A stretch of DNA of 64,000 nucleotides from Niastella sp966211305 (GTDB lineage Bacteria; Bacteroidota; Bacteroidia; Chitinophagales; Chitinophagaceae). Numbering within the stretch: the first letter of the stretch is position 1; each line of letters begins with the position of its first letter. Below the pieces are notes generated by a model. It worked only from the letters and a program-made list of their open reading frames with translations. It searched no databases and had not been told where the DNA came from. Location: the NCBI GenBank assembly GCA_966211305.1, contig CBIHPC010000010.1:1-64000 (forward strand), written 5' to 3'. The position numbers and the translations under genes were made by a program. Below, one piece after another: positions 43,765-51,538 of the stretch.

Positions 43765-44151
43765 ATGACCAATAAAATTACCAACACCACACCTCTTATT
43801 TACTCCTGCTCCGGATGTTCGAGTGCAGCGCAAATGGCCAATTACCTGGCTATTCAATTGGATAGATCGGGCATTGCAGAAATGTCCTGTATTGCAGGTG
43901 TCGGAGGTAATGTAAAAAAACTGGTCAGGACAGCACTTTCCGGAAGGAAAATAATAACAATAGACGGCTGCCCTTTAGCCTGTTCCAAAGCATGCCTTTC
44001 AAATCACTCCATACAGCCCGACCTGGAAATTGAATTAACTCAAATGGGTGTAATAAAAAAGCAGCATGAGGATTTCGACACGATGCAGGCAACCGGAATA
44101 TTGACCAATTTGAAAAAGATTATTCCTGAAAAATTTATCACAAACTTATAA
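43765..44151 (+). CDS. DGC domain putative zinc-binding protein
   Basis: From ATG 43765 the 128-residue protein reads IYSCSGCSSAAQMANYLAIQLDRSG, then MSCIAGVGGNVKKLVRTALSGRKIITIDGCPLACSKACL. The Cys-x-x-Cys near the start and the DGCPLACSKAC block define the DGC family, which is thought to bind metal through its cysteines. Its biochemical role is unknown. It is first in an operon with a short DUF2249 gene (14 bp away), a membrane protein and a MIP18-like protein, a set often seen with anaerobic nitrogen metabolism. Confidence 0.82.
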   Translation: MTNKITNTTPLIYSCSGCSSAAQMANYLAIQLDRSGIAEMSCIAGVGGNVKKLVRTALSGRKIITIDGCPLACSKACLSNHSIQPDLEIELTQMGVIKKQHEDFDTMQATGILTNLKKIIPEKFITNL

Positions 44152-44165
44152 TCATCAATAAAATA

Positions 44166-44309
44166 ATGACTATGCAGACAATACAGGAAAATATATTGAA
44201 TGTAACATTACTGGAACCAAGGCAAAAACATCCAACCATATTTGCCCGTTTTGATGCTTTAGACGAAGGACAAAGTCTCACCATACACAATGATCATGAC
44301 CCCTTTTGA
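44166..44309 (+). CDS. Short DUF2249-like protein
   Basis: This 47-codon gene is below the size of automated calls. It encodes QKHPTIFARFDALDEGQSLT followed by IHNDHDPF and a stop. FDALxxGxxLxIxNDHDP is the DUF2249 hallmark, but family members usually continue for 25-30 residues (a YQL...EYLxxGPxxWxVxI block), so it is truncated or a minimal version. Its stop overlaps the TTG start of the next gene (TTGA, 44306-44309), suggesting coupling. DUF2249 proteins cluster with hemerythrin and denitrification genes. Confidence 0.6.
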   Translation: MTMQTIQENILNVTLLEPRQKHPTIFARFDALDEGQSLTIHNDHDPF

Positions 44310-44752
44310 TCTCGAAATACGATAATCCCAAAATACTGTGGGGAATCTATCTGCTCATAAATTCCGGCCTCCTGGCGTTTATCGTTACCTTTCTCAAAAC
44401 GCTCCACTTGTTGCTATACCTGGTTCCTATTATCCTCATTGCCACAGCCATCCTGTTGTTTGCAGTGTACTGCAGAAACTCATACCTTGCGCGTATCCGC
44501 AGGCAGGTAGATGAGGAAATGAAAATATCTCTTCTGTCTGTTGCGATGATGCTATTGCCCCTGGTATTTTTGGTATTCATGATTGTTATGCTACTATTTT
44601 TTTCAGCCAATGTCCAGGTGGTATTAGCTTATGGTTTCACCATCTTTTTCGGATGGCTCACAGCCATCATTTTAGTCTTGCTGATCGCTTGTGCTGTTCT
44701 ATATAACATCAACGTATTTAAACTTTTCTTTCATAAAGAAGTTGTGTCATGA
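44306..44752 (+). CDS. Hypothetical membrane protein with four predicted helices
   Basis: The 148-residue protein starts at TTG 44306, overlapping the DUF2249 stop by four bases. Four hydrophobic segments are visible: ILWGIYLLINSGLLAFIVTFL, LLLYLVPIILIATAILLFAVYC, MLLPLVFLVFMIVMLLFFSA and FFGWLTAIILVLLIACAVLYN. There is a basic cytoplasmic loop, RNSYLARIRRQVDEE. No His pattern for heme is evident. It overlaps the MIP18 gene by ATGA, so expression is coupled on both sides. Confidence 0.6.
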   Translation: MISKYDNPKILWGIYLLINSGLLAFIVTFLKTLHLLLYLVPIILIATAILLFAVYCRNSYLARIRRQVDEEMKISLLSVAMMLLPLVFLVFMIVMLLFFSANVQVVLAYGFTIFFGWLTAIILVLLIACAVLYNINVFKLFFHKEVVS

Positions 44753-45072
44753 ATTTTGCCGTCACTCTTACGGAAAACACCGCAGCGGCTCTTACCACCC
44801 TGTGCGAGGTGCTTGATCCTGAAGTAGGATTAAACGTAGTGGATATGGGGTTGATATATCAACTGGATATTGATGAAGAATCAAAAAAGATATTTACATT
44901 AATGACTTTGAGTACGCAATTTTGTCCAATGGGTCATTCAATAGTAGATGCCGTCACAAACCGGTTACCGATATCTTTTCCTGGCTATGATGTTCAGGTA
45001 ATGGTAACATTCGACCCACCATGGAACGCCACAATGATCTCGAAAGAAGGCCAACTATTTTTAAATGAATAA
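44749..45072 (+). CDS. MIP18/DUF59 family metal-sulfur cluster assembly factor
   Basis: The 107-residue protein has the MIP18/SufT/PaaD core: LCEVLDPEVGLNVVDMGLIYQLDID, LMTLSTQFCPMGHSIVDAV and VMVTFDPPWNATMIS. The Cys in TQFCPMGH matches the metal-binding Cys of the family. It probably helps load Fe-S clusters onto client enzymes; the molybdoenzyme, ferredoxin and Rieske proteins encoded convergently next door are obvious candidates. Overlaps the preceding gene by 4 bp; only 11 bp separate it from the convergent gene. Confidence 0.85.
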   Translation: MNFAVTLTENTAAALTTLCEVLDPEVGLNVVDMGLIYQLDIDEESKKIFTLMTLSTQFCPMGHSIVDAVTNRLPISFPGYDVQVMVTFDPPWNATMISKEGQLFLNE

Positions 45073-45083
45073 TTCGATAACAA

Positions 45084-45326
45084 CTAACCTCTGCGGCTTC
45101 GCGGCAGATAATACAGCAGCCCGCAATTGATAAAGAAAATAACCAACGAACCTATAAATGCGGGAATGGCAATGCCTTTATGGTGTTCCAGAGCGTTATT
45201 TAGCCCATTGTACAGCAACCATACCTGTATGGTTACATTCAGGATCAGCAGCACTATGATGGCCAGCATCAGCGTGCTGGTCTTATTGGGGTGAGCCTGA
45301 CTTTGTGCGCGGCGAAAAGTACTCAT
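45084..45326 (-). CDS. Small two-helix membrane protein at the end of the nitrate reductase operon (DUF6755-like)
   Basis: The 80-residue protein has a polar N-terminus (STFRRAQSQAHPNKTS) and two hydrophobic helices (LMLAIIVLLILNVTIQVWLLYNGL and IPAFIGSLVIFFINCGLLYYL) with a basic tail. Size and layout recall DUF6755 proteins found beside Bacteroidota molybdoenzymes. It lies 27 bp after the Rieske gene and is probably an accessory membrane subunit. Confidence 0.6.
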   Translation of the reverse strand: MSTFRRAQSQAHPNKTSTLMLAIIVLLILNVTIQVWLLYNGLNNALEHHKGIAIPAFIGSLVIFFINCGLLYYLPRSRRG

Positions 45327-45353
45327 GGCATATTGATTTTAGTATCGCAGTTT

Positions 45354-45860
45354 TTAAGCTTCATCTTTTGCAGCAGCAACAAAGATGTCATTTCCATTTA
45401 CCTGTACCTCCAGCCGGGGCAGCGGCCTTGGCGGCGGGCCCTGCAGCACTTCGCCGGTCATTGCATCGAACCAGCCGTTGTGGCAGGGACATTCAATTTT
45501 TCCGCTGCCTGGTTTATAAAATACGGCACATGACAGGTGGGTGCACTTTTGTTCATAAGCTTTGAACTCGCCGTTCTCGAGGTGTATAAGAATATAGGGC
45601 GTTGAACTTCCTGCCAGGACAAATGAACGCGTTCCGCCAACCGGCAATTCATCAACCCGGCATACCCGGTGATTGCCCTGTACTTTTTTGCCGGGGAAAA
45701 AAGCTGATTTTGCCGCCACGAATGCGCTTCCTGTGGCCAAACCGCCCGATACCAGGCAAAGAAATTTTGCAAACTGCCTGCGGGAAACTTCGGTTGTCTC
45801 TGTTTGACTGATGGGAAACTCATTTTTCCAATCAAGGTTTTTCTCTTTATTATCAGACAT
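45354..45860 (-). CDS. Rieske [2Fe-2S] protein with Tat-type N-terminus
   Basis: ATG 45860 is preferred to TTG 45878; the product has 168 residues. SRRQFAKFLCLVSGGLATGSAFVAA is a twin-arginine type signal/anchor. The cluster-binding motifs are CTHLSC (Cys-x-His) and CPCHNGWFDAMTGEVLQGPP (Cys-x-x-His). It would carry electrons on the periplasmic face of the membrane, probably from menaquinol or toward the b-type subunit. It is encoded in one operon with the cytochrome b-like protein, molybdoenzyme and ferredoxin. Confidence 0.9.
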   Translation of the reverse strand: MSDNKEKNLDWKNEFPISQTETTEVSRRQFAKFLCLVSGGLATGSAFVAAKSAFFPGKKVQGNHRVCRVDELPVGGTRSFVLAGSSTPYILIHLENGEFKAYEQKCTHLSCAVFYKPGSGKIECPCHNGWFDAMTGEVLQGPPPRPLPRLEVQVNGNDIFVAAAKDEA

Positions 45861-45912
45861 AAAAGCTTTTGTATTCAATGATTACTATAAATTTATCCAG
45901 GGCATCAAATTA

Positions 45913-46491
45913 TCAGTCTACCTTAAGCATGGTCGATCCTGCCGGCATCATGATATTCACTTTGGTCTTTACTTCCAGTTTTCCAAACTGGAACGTATTT
46001 ACCGGCACACTGTTGGGACGCATGTTACGCATTTCCTCACGGGTGCCATAATATAACGCCTGGCTGGGGCAAACGGTGGCACACATGGGTTTCTTGCCTG
46101 CGCTCGTGCGATCGTAACACATGTTGCACTTCATCATCATATCGTATTTCTCTTCCTTGATGGGCACACCGAACGGACAGGCCATTACACAGTTTGAACA
46201 TCCGATACACCGGGCGGAATTGGCAGTATGCACCACCCCAAATTCATCTTTGCTGATAGCATCGGCCGGGCATACATTCGCGCACACTGGATCATCGCAA
46301 TGCATACAAACCTGAACGGTGGTTTGTATGGTAACCGCGCGCTCGACATAGTTCACATGGATCATCGACTGCTGCCCATTGGTTTCACATTCCGCACAGG
46401 CAGCCTCACAGGCTTTGCAACCAATGCAACGCTGCATGTCAACAAAAAATTCCATCTCCGTTTTATAATAAGAAGTATATGAGGTCACCAT
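45913..46491 (-). CDS. 4Fe-4S dicluster ferredoxin subunit (NrfC/FdhB-like)
   Basis: The ATG at 46491 gives 192 residues and leaves 26 bp to the molybdoenzyme stop. Four Cys clusters are present: CIGCKACEAAC, CMHCDDPVCANVCP, CIGCSNCVMACP and CNMCYDRTSAGKKPMCATVCP, enough for up to four [4Fe-4S] centres. It should pass electrons between the membrane subunit and the molybdenum site in the cytoplasm. The C-terminal 35 residues (NTFQFGKLEVKTKVNIMMPAGS) lack a membrane helix. Confidence 0.92.
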   Translation of the reverse strand: MVTSYTSYYKTEMEFFVDMQRCIGCKACEAACAECETNGQQSMIHVNYVERAVTIQTTVQVCMHCDDPVCANVCPADAISKDEFGVVHTANSARCIGCSNCVMACPFGVPIKEEKYDMMMKCNMCYDRTSAGKKPMCATVCPSQALYYGTREEMRNMRPNSVPVNTFQFGKLEVKTKVNIMMPAGSTMLKVD

Positions 46492-46517
46492 GCAATCGGT
46501 TTTGTTGTGAATGAATG

Positions 46518-48734
46518 TTATATACTGTCGAATGACGTTGCTTCCTGCGGTGATGGGGCCTGCTTTCCCAACGGTACCAATTGACAGGCACACACTTTAA
46601 ATTCGGGTATTTTCGAAATGGGGTCCAGCGTTCCGGGTGTTAGCTGGTTGGCCGATTTCCGACCCGGCCAGTGATAGGGAATAAAGACCGTATCCCTGCG
46701 AATGGTTTCTACAATATTCGCCGGAAACTCCGCCTCTCCCCTGCGGGTTATTACTTTCACCAGTTCACGCTGCGTAATGCCATATTGAGCGGCCAGTTCG
46801 GGATGTATCTCCAGCAGTGGCTCGGGATATTGATTTACGAGTTTGCCTATGCGCCGCGTTTGCGTACCGCTTAAATATTGCGAAACAACGCGGCCGGTAG
46901 TCAGCACAACCGGGTATTCATAGTTCACCACTTCACCCGGATCTTTATAAACTACAGGATTGAAATGAGCTTTGCCATCTGCCGTTGCAAATTTTTTATC
47001 TTCCCATAACCGGGGCGTACCAGGGTGATCTAATGAAGGGCATGGCCAGAACACACCCATGTTAGCTTCTATTTTTTCGTAAGTGATACCATAATAATCA
47101 GCAGTACCTCCTTTCGATGCCAACCTTAGTTCATTGAAAATGTCTTCACTGCTGTTATACGAAAATTTATCACCGGCGCCCAAACGGCTGGCCAGTTCAA
47201 GAATGATGGCGGTATCGGTTCTCGCCTGCCCCGGCGGAGTAACGGCCTGGCGAACACGGGTAACCCGGCCTTCTGCAGTTGTAACGGTTCCTTCTTCTTC
47301 TTCGTGCAGGGAACCGGGGAATATAATATCGGCGTGGCGTGCTGTTTCATTAAGGAAAAAATCGATGCAGGCATAAAATTCCAGCTTTTCAAATGCCTCG
47401 CGAACAAAATTGTTATTGGGCAACGACACCAGTGGATTGAAACAAAGCGATAGCAGGCCTTTTATTTCACCGCGGTGAATAGCTTCTATCAGTTCATAGG
47501 CGGTATATCCGGCACCGGGCATTTCACTTTCCTCAATACCCCAAACTTCTGAGATGTACTTTCTATGCGCCGGGTTGGTAATATCGCGGTTACCCGGTAA
47601 TTGATCACATTTGTGGCCATGCTCGCGGCCACCCTGGCCATTACCCTGGCCGGTGATAGTGGCATAACCACAATAAGGTTTGCCTATCCGGCCGGTGGCC
47701 AGTACCAGGTTAATGCAGCCTAACACATTGTCAACCCCTTTTGAATGGTGCTCGATGCCTCTTGCGTGCAACAGAAAACTGGTTGCCGCTTTTCCCCACC
47801 ATTCTGCTGCAAGGGCAATTTTTTCTTTGGCAATGCCGGTAACCTGTTCAGCCCATTCCAGCGTATAATCATTTACCGCATCGATGGTTTGCTGAAAACC
47901 GGTTGTATGATTGTTGATGAATTCATGGTCAAGCATATCCATTTCAGCCATATACCGGAGCATTGCGCCATACAACGCAGAATCGGTTCCCGGCCTTATA
48001 TCCAGATGCAGATCAGCGGTGCGTGCCAGCGGTATCACTCTTGGATCAACTACAATCAGTTTGGCGCCATTGTCGCGCGCCTGCCAGATCCAATGGGTTA
48101 ATGTGGGAAATGTTTCGCTTACATTGGCGCCGCAAACCATTATGACTTCCGCATGTTTAAGGTCGCTGTAATTGTTGGAACCCCGGTCGAGCCCAAACGC
48201 TTTTTTATTACCGGCTCCGGCACTTACCATGCAAAGCCGGCCATTGTAGTCGAGGTTACGGGTCTTCAGCGCCACACGGGCGAACTTGCCTACGAGATAA
48301 CTTTTTTCATTGGTAATCGACACACCTGAAAGCATGGCAAAGGCATCCTTACCATAAGCCTGTTGAATACGTTTTATTTCAGCAACCGTTTTGCTCATCG
48401 AATGTTCCCAACTAACAGGTTTAAAACCTACACCTTCTACTCTTTGCAGCGGTTCAAGTAACCTGTCGGGATGATTATTTTGCAAATAGCGCTGCACACC
48501 CTTCGGACAAAGCCGGCCTTCATTAAATGGAAATTCCATCCAGGGATCGAAGCCTACAACCTTATTGCTTTTAACAAGCAGCTTGATGCCGCATTGCATG
48601 CCACAAAAGCAACAGTGCGTTTCAACCACTTTATCGGGTTCATCTCGTCCTGTATAACCTTCCTGGGGAGCAAAATTTAAATGAGGACCAAATTGCTCAA
48701 TGATCTTTTCTGCCGTAACGGGTAGTTTTGCCAT
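46518..48734 (-). CDS. Molybdopterin oxidoreductase, probable nitrate reductase catalytic subunit
   Basis: The 738-residue enzyme has the [4Fe-4S] motif Cys41-x2-Cys44-x3-Cys48 with a fourth Cys in GRLCPKGVQRY. The molybdenum-ligand Cys lies in NGRLCMVSAGAG, as in Nas/Nap/Fdh-type enzymes. The bis-MGD regions are GANVSETFPTLTHWI, LIVVDPRVIPLARTADLHL and NQLTPGTLDPISKIPEFKVCAC. It has no Tat signal, so it works in the cytoplasm. NarK-like transporters next door favour nitrate over formate as substrate, but formate dehydrogenase is not excluded by sequence alone. Subunits are encoded on the same transcript. Confidence 0.85.
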   Translation of the reverse strand: MAKLPVTAEKIIEQFGPHLNFAPQEGYTGRDEPDKVVETHCCFCGMQCGIKLLVKSNKVVGFDPWMEFPFNEGRLCPKGVQRYLQNNHPDRLLEPLQRVEGVGFKPVSWEHSMSKTVAEIKRIQQAYGKDAFAMLSGVSITNEKSYLVGKFARVALKTRNLDYNGRLCMVSAGAGNKKAFGLDRGSNNYSDLKHAEVIMVCGANVSETFPTLTHWIWQARDNGAKLIVVDPRVIPLARTADLHLDIRPGTDSALYGAMLRYMAEMDMLDHEFINNHTTGFQQTIDAVNDYTLEWAEQVTGIAKEKIALAAEWWGKAATSFLLHARGIEHHSKGVDNVLGCINLVLATGRIGKPYCGYATITGQGNGQGGREHGHKCDQLPGNRDITNPAHRKYISEVWGIEESEMPGAGYTAYELIEAIHRGEIKGLLSLCFNPLVSLPNNNFVREAFEKLEFYACIDFFLNETARHADIIFPGSLHEEEEGTVTTAEGRVTRVRQAVTPPGQARTDTAIILELASRLGAGDKFSYNSSEDIFNELRLASKGGTADYYGITYEKIEANMGVFWPCPSLDHPGTPRLWEDKKFATADGKAHFNPVVYKDPGEVVNYEYPVVLTTGRVVSQYLSGTQTRRIGKLVNQYPEPLLEIHPELAAQYGITQRELVKVITRRGEAEFPANIVETIRRDTVFIPYHWPGRKSANQLTPGTLDPISKIPEFKVCACQLVPLGKQAPSPQEATSFDSI

Positions 48735-48769
48735 GCTTAGTTATTTCAAGCTACTTGTAATTGAATTTC

Positions 48770-49834
48770 TCATCCAAAGAACTTCCCACTTGCCTGGCGG
48801 GCTTCAAGGTGCGCTTTTGCCAGTGCCGATCTTTTTCCCTCGGGACTGAGATCAAGATGTGAGTTACCATCTTCCAGCGTAAAATCAAATCCCAGCTCTT
48901 TGGTAACTGTCTTCAGATCGTCGATATGCATTTGGGTGGCGAAGGGTTTATGCGTATGCGGACATATGGCCATCCCTTTCTTTTCCCCTTCTTTCTTATA
49001 TAAATGGGCGCCGATCTGCGCGGGCCGTTGTATGATATGAAAGAATTTACCAAAGGGGATCCAGATCAGAAACAGGATGACTGTAACCGCGTGGGTAACC
49101 GCCATGAACTCATATGTTTTTCCTTTCAGGAATTCATAATCATAGGTAAGCCCCAAACCGGTAACGGAAATAGCGATCAGCAATATTAAGGGCAGCCAAT
49201 CGCCTTCAAAGGTTTGCGTGGCTATTTGACCGGCATGAGTCAGGCGACGGCGCATAAATAATAAACAACCGATGATCACCAGCCAGGAGCACCAGTTGAG
49301 GATATGAAAAATTAAAAACGCCACCCATGAGCCCAGCTTAAACTCCATTACTTTAAAACCGAAAACATGGGCTTCATAATAATTGGTATCAGCCGGATTG
49401 ATGCTGGTGGCCGGGTTCATCGTAAAATGTATCCAGCCCAGGGTGAGTGGTATCGTAACTGAAAAAGCCAGCAAACATCCGGTTGCCAGCAAAAAATGGC
49501 CCCACCATCTTGCTCTTCCCCTGGGATATATAAAACGTTGAAAAGCGATATTTCGAACAAGTTTTTGAACAGACAATCCGGCATATTGAACAAAGCTTTT
49601 TGAAAAAAGCAATTGCCATCCCCGTTTAAAATACATCCAGGTTGGCGGCCGTTGCAGCCACACACAATACCTGTATACGATCCCAAACAGGGCGAACACG
49701 GTTCCGAATAAATAGGCTATTAGAGCGGCATCAAAGTTCTGTAGCTTACGCGAACCATAAAATACCAGCGCCACAGTTATAACGCAGCAGCACAACGCAA
49801 TGAGGAACGCTTTTTTATTAAGATGAAACTTCAT
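48770..49834 (-). CDS. Membrane b-type cytochrome-like subunit of the molybdoenzyme complex
   Basis: ATG 49834 yields 354 residues. There are about six hydrophobic segments. His residues lie within or near several helices (ARWWGHFLLATGCLLAF, AFLIFHILNWCSWLV, MAVTHAVTVILFLIWIPFGKFFHIIQRP), the pattern of NarI/DsrM-type diheme subunits. The C-terminal 90 residues are soluble (ICPHTHKPFATQMHIDDLKTV). It probably exchanges electrons with menaquinol and with the Rieske and ferredoxin subunits. First gene of the operon, under the divergent control region with the Crp/Fnr-like site. Confidence 0.75.
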   Translation of the reverse strand: MKFHLNKKAFLIALCCCVITVALVFYGSRKLQNFDAALIAYLFGTVFALFGIVYRYCVWLQRPPTWMYFKRGWQLLFSKSFVQYAGLSVQKLVRNIAFQRFIYPRGRARWWGHFLLATGCLLAFSVTIPLTLGWIHFTMNPATSINPADTNYYEAHVFGFKVMEFKLGSWVAFLIFHILNWCSWLVIIGCLLFMRRRLTHAGQIATQTFEGDWLPLILLIAISVTGLGLTYDYEFLKGKTYEFMAVTHAVTVILFLIWIPFGKFFHIIQRPAQIGAHLYKKEGEKKGMAICPHTHKPFATQMHIDDLKTVTKELGFDFTLEDGNSHLDLSPEGKRSALAKAHLEARQASGKFFG

Positions 49835-49878
49835 AATATCATACAATCATGTAAAAATATACAATATTCCATTTAAAA

Positions 49879-49946
49879 ACATGATATAAATCATGTAATT
49901 TACCTGTAACTGATCATCTTTAAAGTTAGTACAGAAATTATTTTTG
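49879..49946. promoter_or_regulatory. Crp/Fnr-like dyad and promoter in the divergent nitrate control region
   Basis: ACATGAT (49879-49885) and ATCATGT (49890-49896) are perfect arms around ATAA, again ATGAT-N4-ATCAT. On the plus strand TATTTTTG (49939-49946) matches TAnnTTTG; the dyad centre would be near -61 for the transporter genes, a class I activator distance. The site could also serve the reductase operon on the minus strand. The regulator gene itself is not in the window. Confidence 0.6.
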
Positions 49947-50041
49947 AGGAAATATTCCCAGGATCCAGGAAACCCATTATCCATAATGAAATTTTATTTC
50001 CACTTACCTGGAAAAAGTATTTACGTTTAAACGTTAACTAT

Positions 50042-51538
50042 ATGGCTGGCGATTCGCTTTCAATTGCACATCGGACCCTGTTTTTCAACACCCTGGCATT
50101 TGTTGCATGTTTTGCAGGCTGGATGCTGAATGGGGTATTGGTGACCTACCTGGTTGACGCAGGTATTTTTAATTGGGGACTTGTAGAGATAGGCTGGCTG
50201 TTAGGAGTACCGGTACTAACGGGGTCGGTGATGCGTTTGCCAATGGGTATACTTACCGACCGTATCGGGGGCAAATGGGTATTTACCGCTTTACTGCTGG
50301 GTTGCTCAGTGCCTATGTTTCTTTTATCGACGGCGAATAGCTACAGTGCATTTTTAATGCTGAGTTTTTTCTTTGGGCTGCTTGGCGCCAGTTTTTCCGT
50401 TGGCGTTGGGTTTACTTCGGTGTGGTACCCCAAAAACTGGCAGGGCCGGGCGCTTGGATTGTTCGGACTGGGTACGATAGGTTCCGCCTTTACTACCCTC
50501 TTTGCGCCTTCCCTGTTAAAAGTATTGACCAGTAACGGCGCCAACCCCGAAGGATGGCGGCAGTTACCCATCATTTATGCCGCTGTTTTAGCCATTATCG
50601 GAATTTTCTTCGTGCTATTCACAAAAAATAAAAAACCGGAAGCATCTGAAAAAACAATTCTTACTTTATTGAAGCCTTTAAAAAATGTGCGGGTATGGCG
50701 CTTCGGTTTGTATTACTTCCTGGTGTTTGGCTGTTTTGTTACCTTCTCGCAGTGGCTGCTGCCGTATTTTGTAAATGTATATAATGTGAACCTCATCACC
50801 GCAGGATTTCTGGCTTCTGCATTTAGCCTGCCTGTAGGTTTGTTCAGGGCCGTAGGCGGATGGCTTTCCGATAAATATGGCGCACGCCGGGTAATGTATT
50901 GGGTGTTGGGCAGTTCTGTTGTATTGAGCTTTTTATTGATCATTCCGCGCATGGAGATCTATTCGCCCGGTACAGGTATTATGGCAACCCATGCAGGCAC
51001 AGTTACCCGGGTTTCAGATTCAGTTATCCAGGTTGATAACAAACAATACCCTGTTATACAAAAGAGCCACAAATTTGATCACGTAGACAGAAAAGTAATG
51101 ATCCTGCCTGCGAAAGATGTCTGGCAGGAACCGGTAGTAAAGCAGGGCGATAGAGTAACAAAAAAACAATTGCTGGCGCAGGGAACCACGATGATCTTTT
51201 TTAAAGCCAACATGTGGGTATTTGTGGTGATCATTATTTTGATAGGCGCCTGTTGGGGTATTGGTACTGCCGCCGTATTCAAACATATACCCGAATATTT
51301 CCCGAAAGAAATAGGCGCAGTTGGCGGTATGGTAGGTATGATCGGAGGGCTTGGCGGCTTCGCCGGACCTATTCTGTTTGGTTACCTGTTAACTGCAACG
51401 GGGTTATGGACAAGCTCCTGGATGTTGGTATGCCTTTTATCCTGCACCTGCCTTATATGGATGCACCAGGTGATCACCAACATGATGAAAAAGGAAGCAC
51501 CTCAACTTGCCGATAAGTTTGAGAAAATTCCCAAATGA
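50042..51538 (+). CDS. NarK-type nitrate/nitrite transporter with soluble insert
   Basis: The 498-residue MFS protein has NarK-like features: FACFAGWMLNGVLVTYL in TM1, RLPMGILTDRIGGKWVF, GASFSVGVGFTSVWYPKNWQGRALGLFGLGTIGSAF (nitrate signature) and GGWLSDKYGARRVMYW. Between two C-terminal helices lies an insert of about 80 residues (304-385), GTVTRVSDSVIQVDNKQYPV through VVKQGDRVTKKQLLAQGT. It looks like a barrel-sandwich (lipoyl/biotinyl-like) fold. Such an insert is not part of NarK proteins I know. The gene overlaps the next transporter gene by ATGA. Confidence 0.88.
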   Translation: MAGDSLSIAHRTLFFNTLAFVACFAGWMLNGVLVTYLVDAGIFNWGLVEIGWLLGVPVLTGSVMRLPMGILTDRIGGKWVFTALLLGCSVPMFLLSTANSYSAFLMLSFFFGLLGASFSVGVGFTSVWYPKNWQGRALGLFGLGTIGSAFTTLFAPSLLKVLTSNGANPEGWRQLPIIYAAVLAIIGIFFVLFTKNKKPEASEKTILTLLKPLKNVRVWRFGLYYFLVFGCFVTFSQWLLPYFVNVYNVNLITAGFLASAFSLPVGLFRAVGGWLSDKYGARRVMYWVLGSSVVLSFLLIIPRMEIYSPGTGIMATHAGTVTRVSDSVIQVDNKQYPVIQKSHKFDHVDRKVMILPAKDVWQEPVVKQGDRVTKKQLLAQGTTMIFFKANMWVFVVIIILIGACWGIGTAAVFKHIPEYFPKEIGAVGGMVGMIGGLGGFAGPILFGYLLTATGLWTSSWMLVCLLSCTCLIWMHQVITNMMKKEAPQLADKFEKIPK

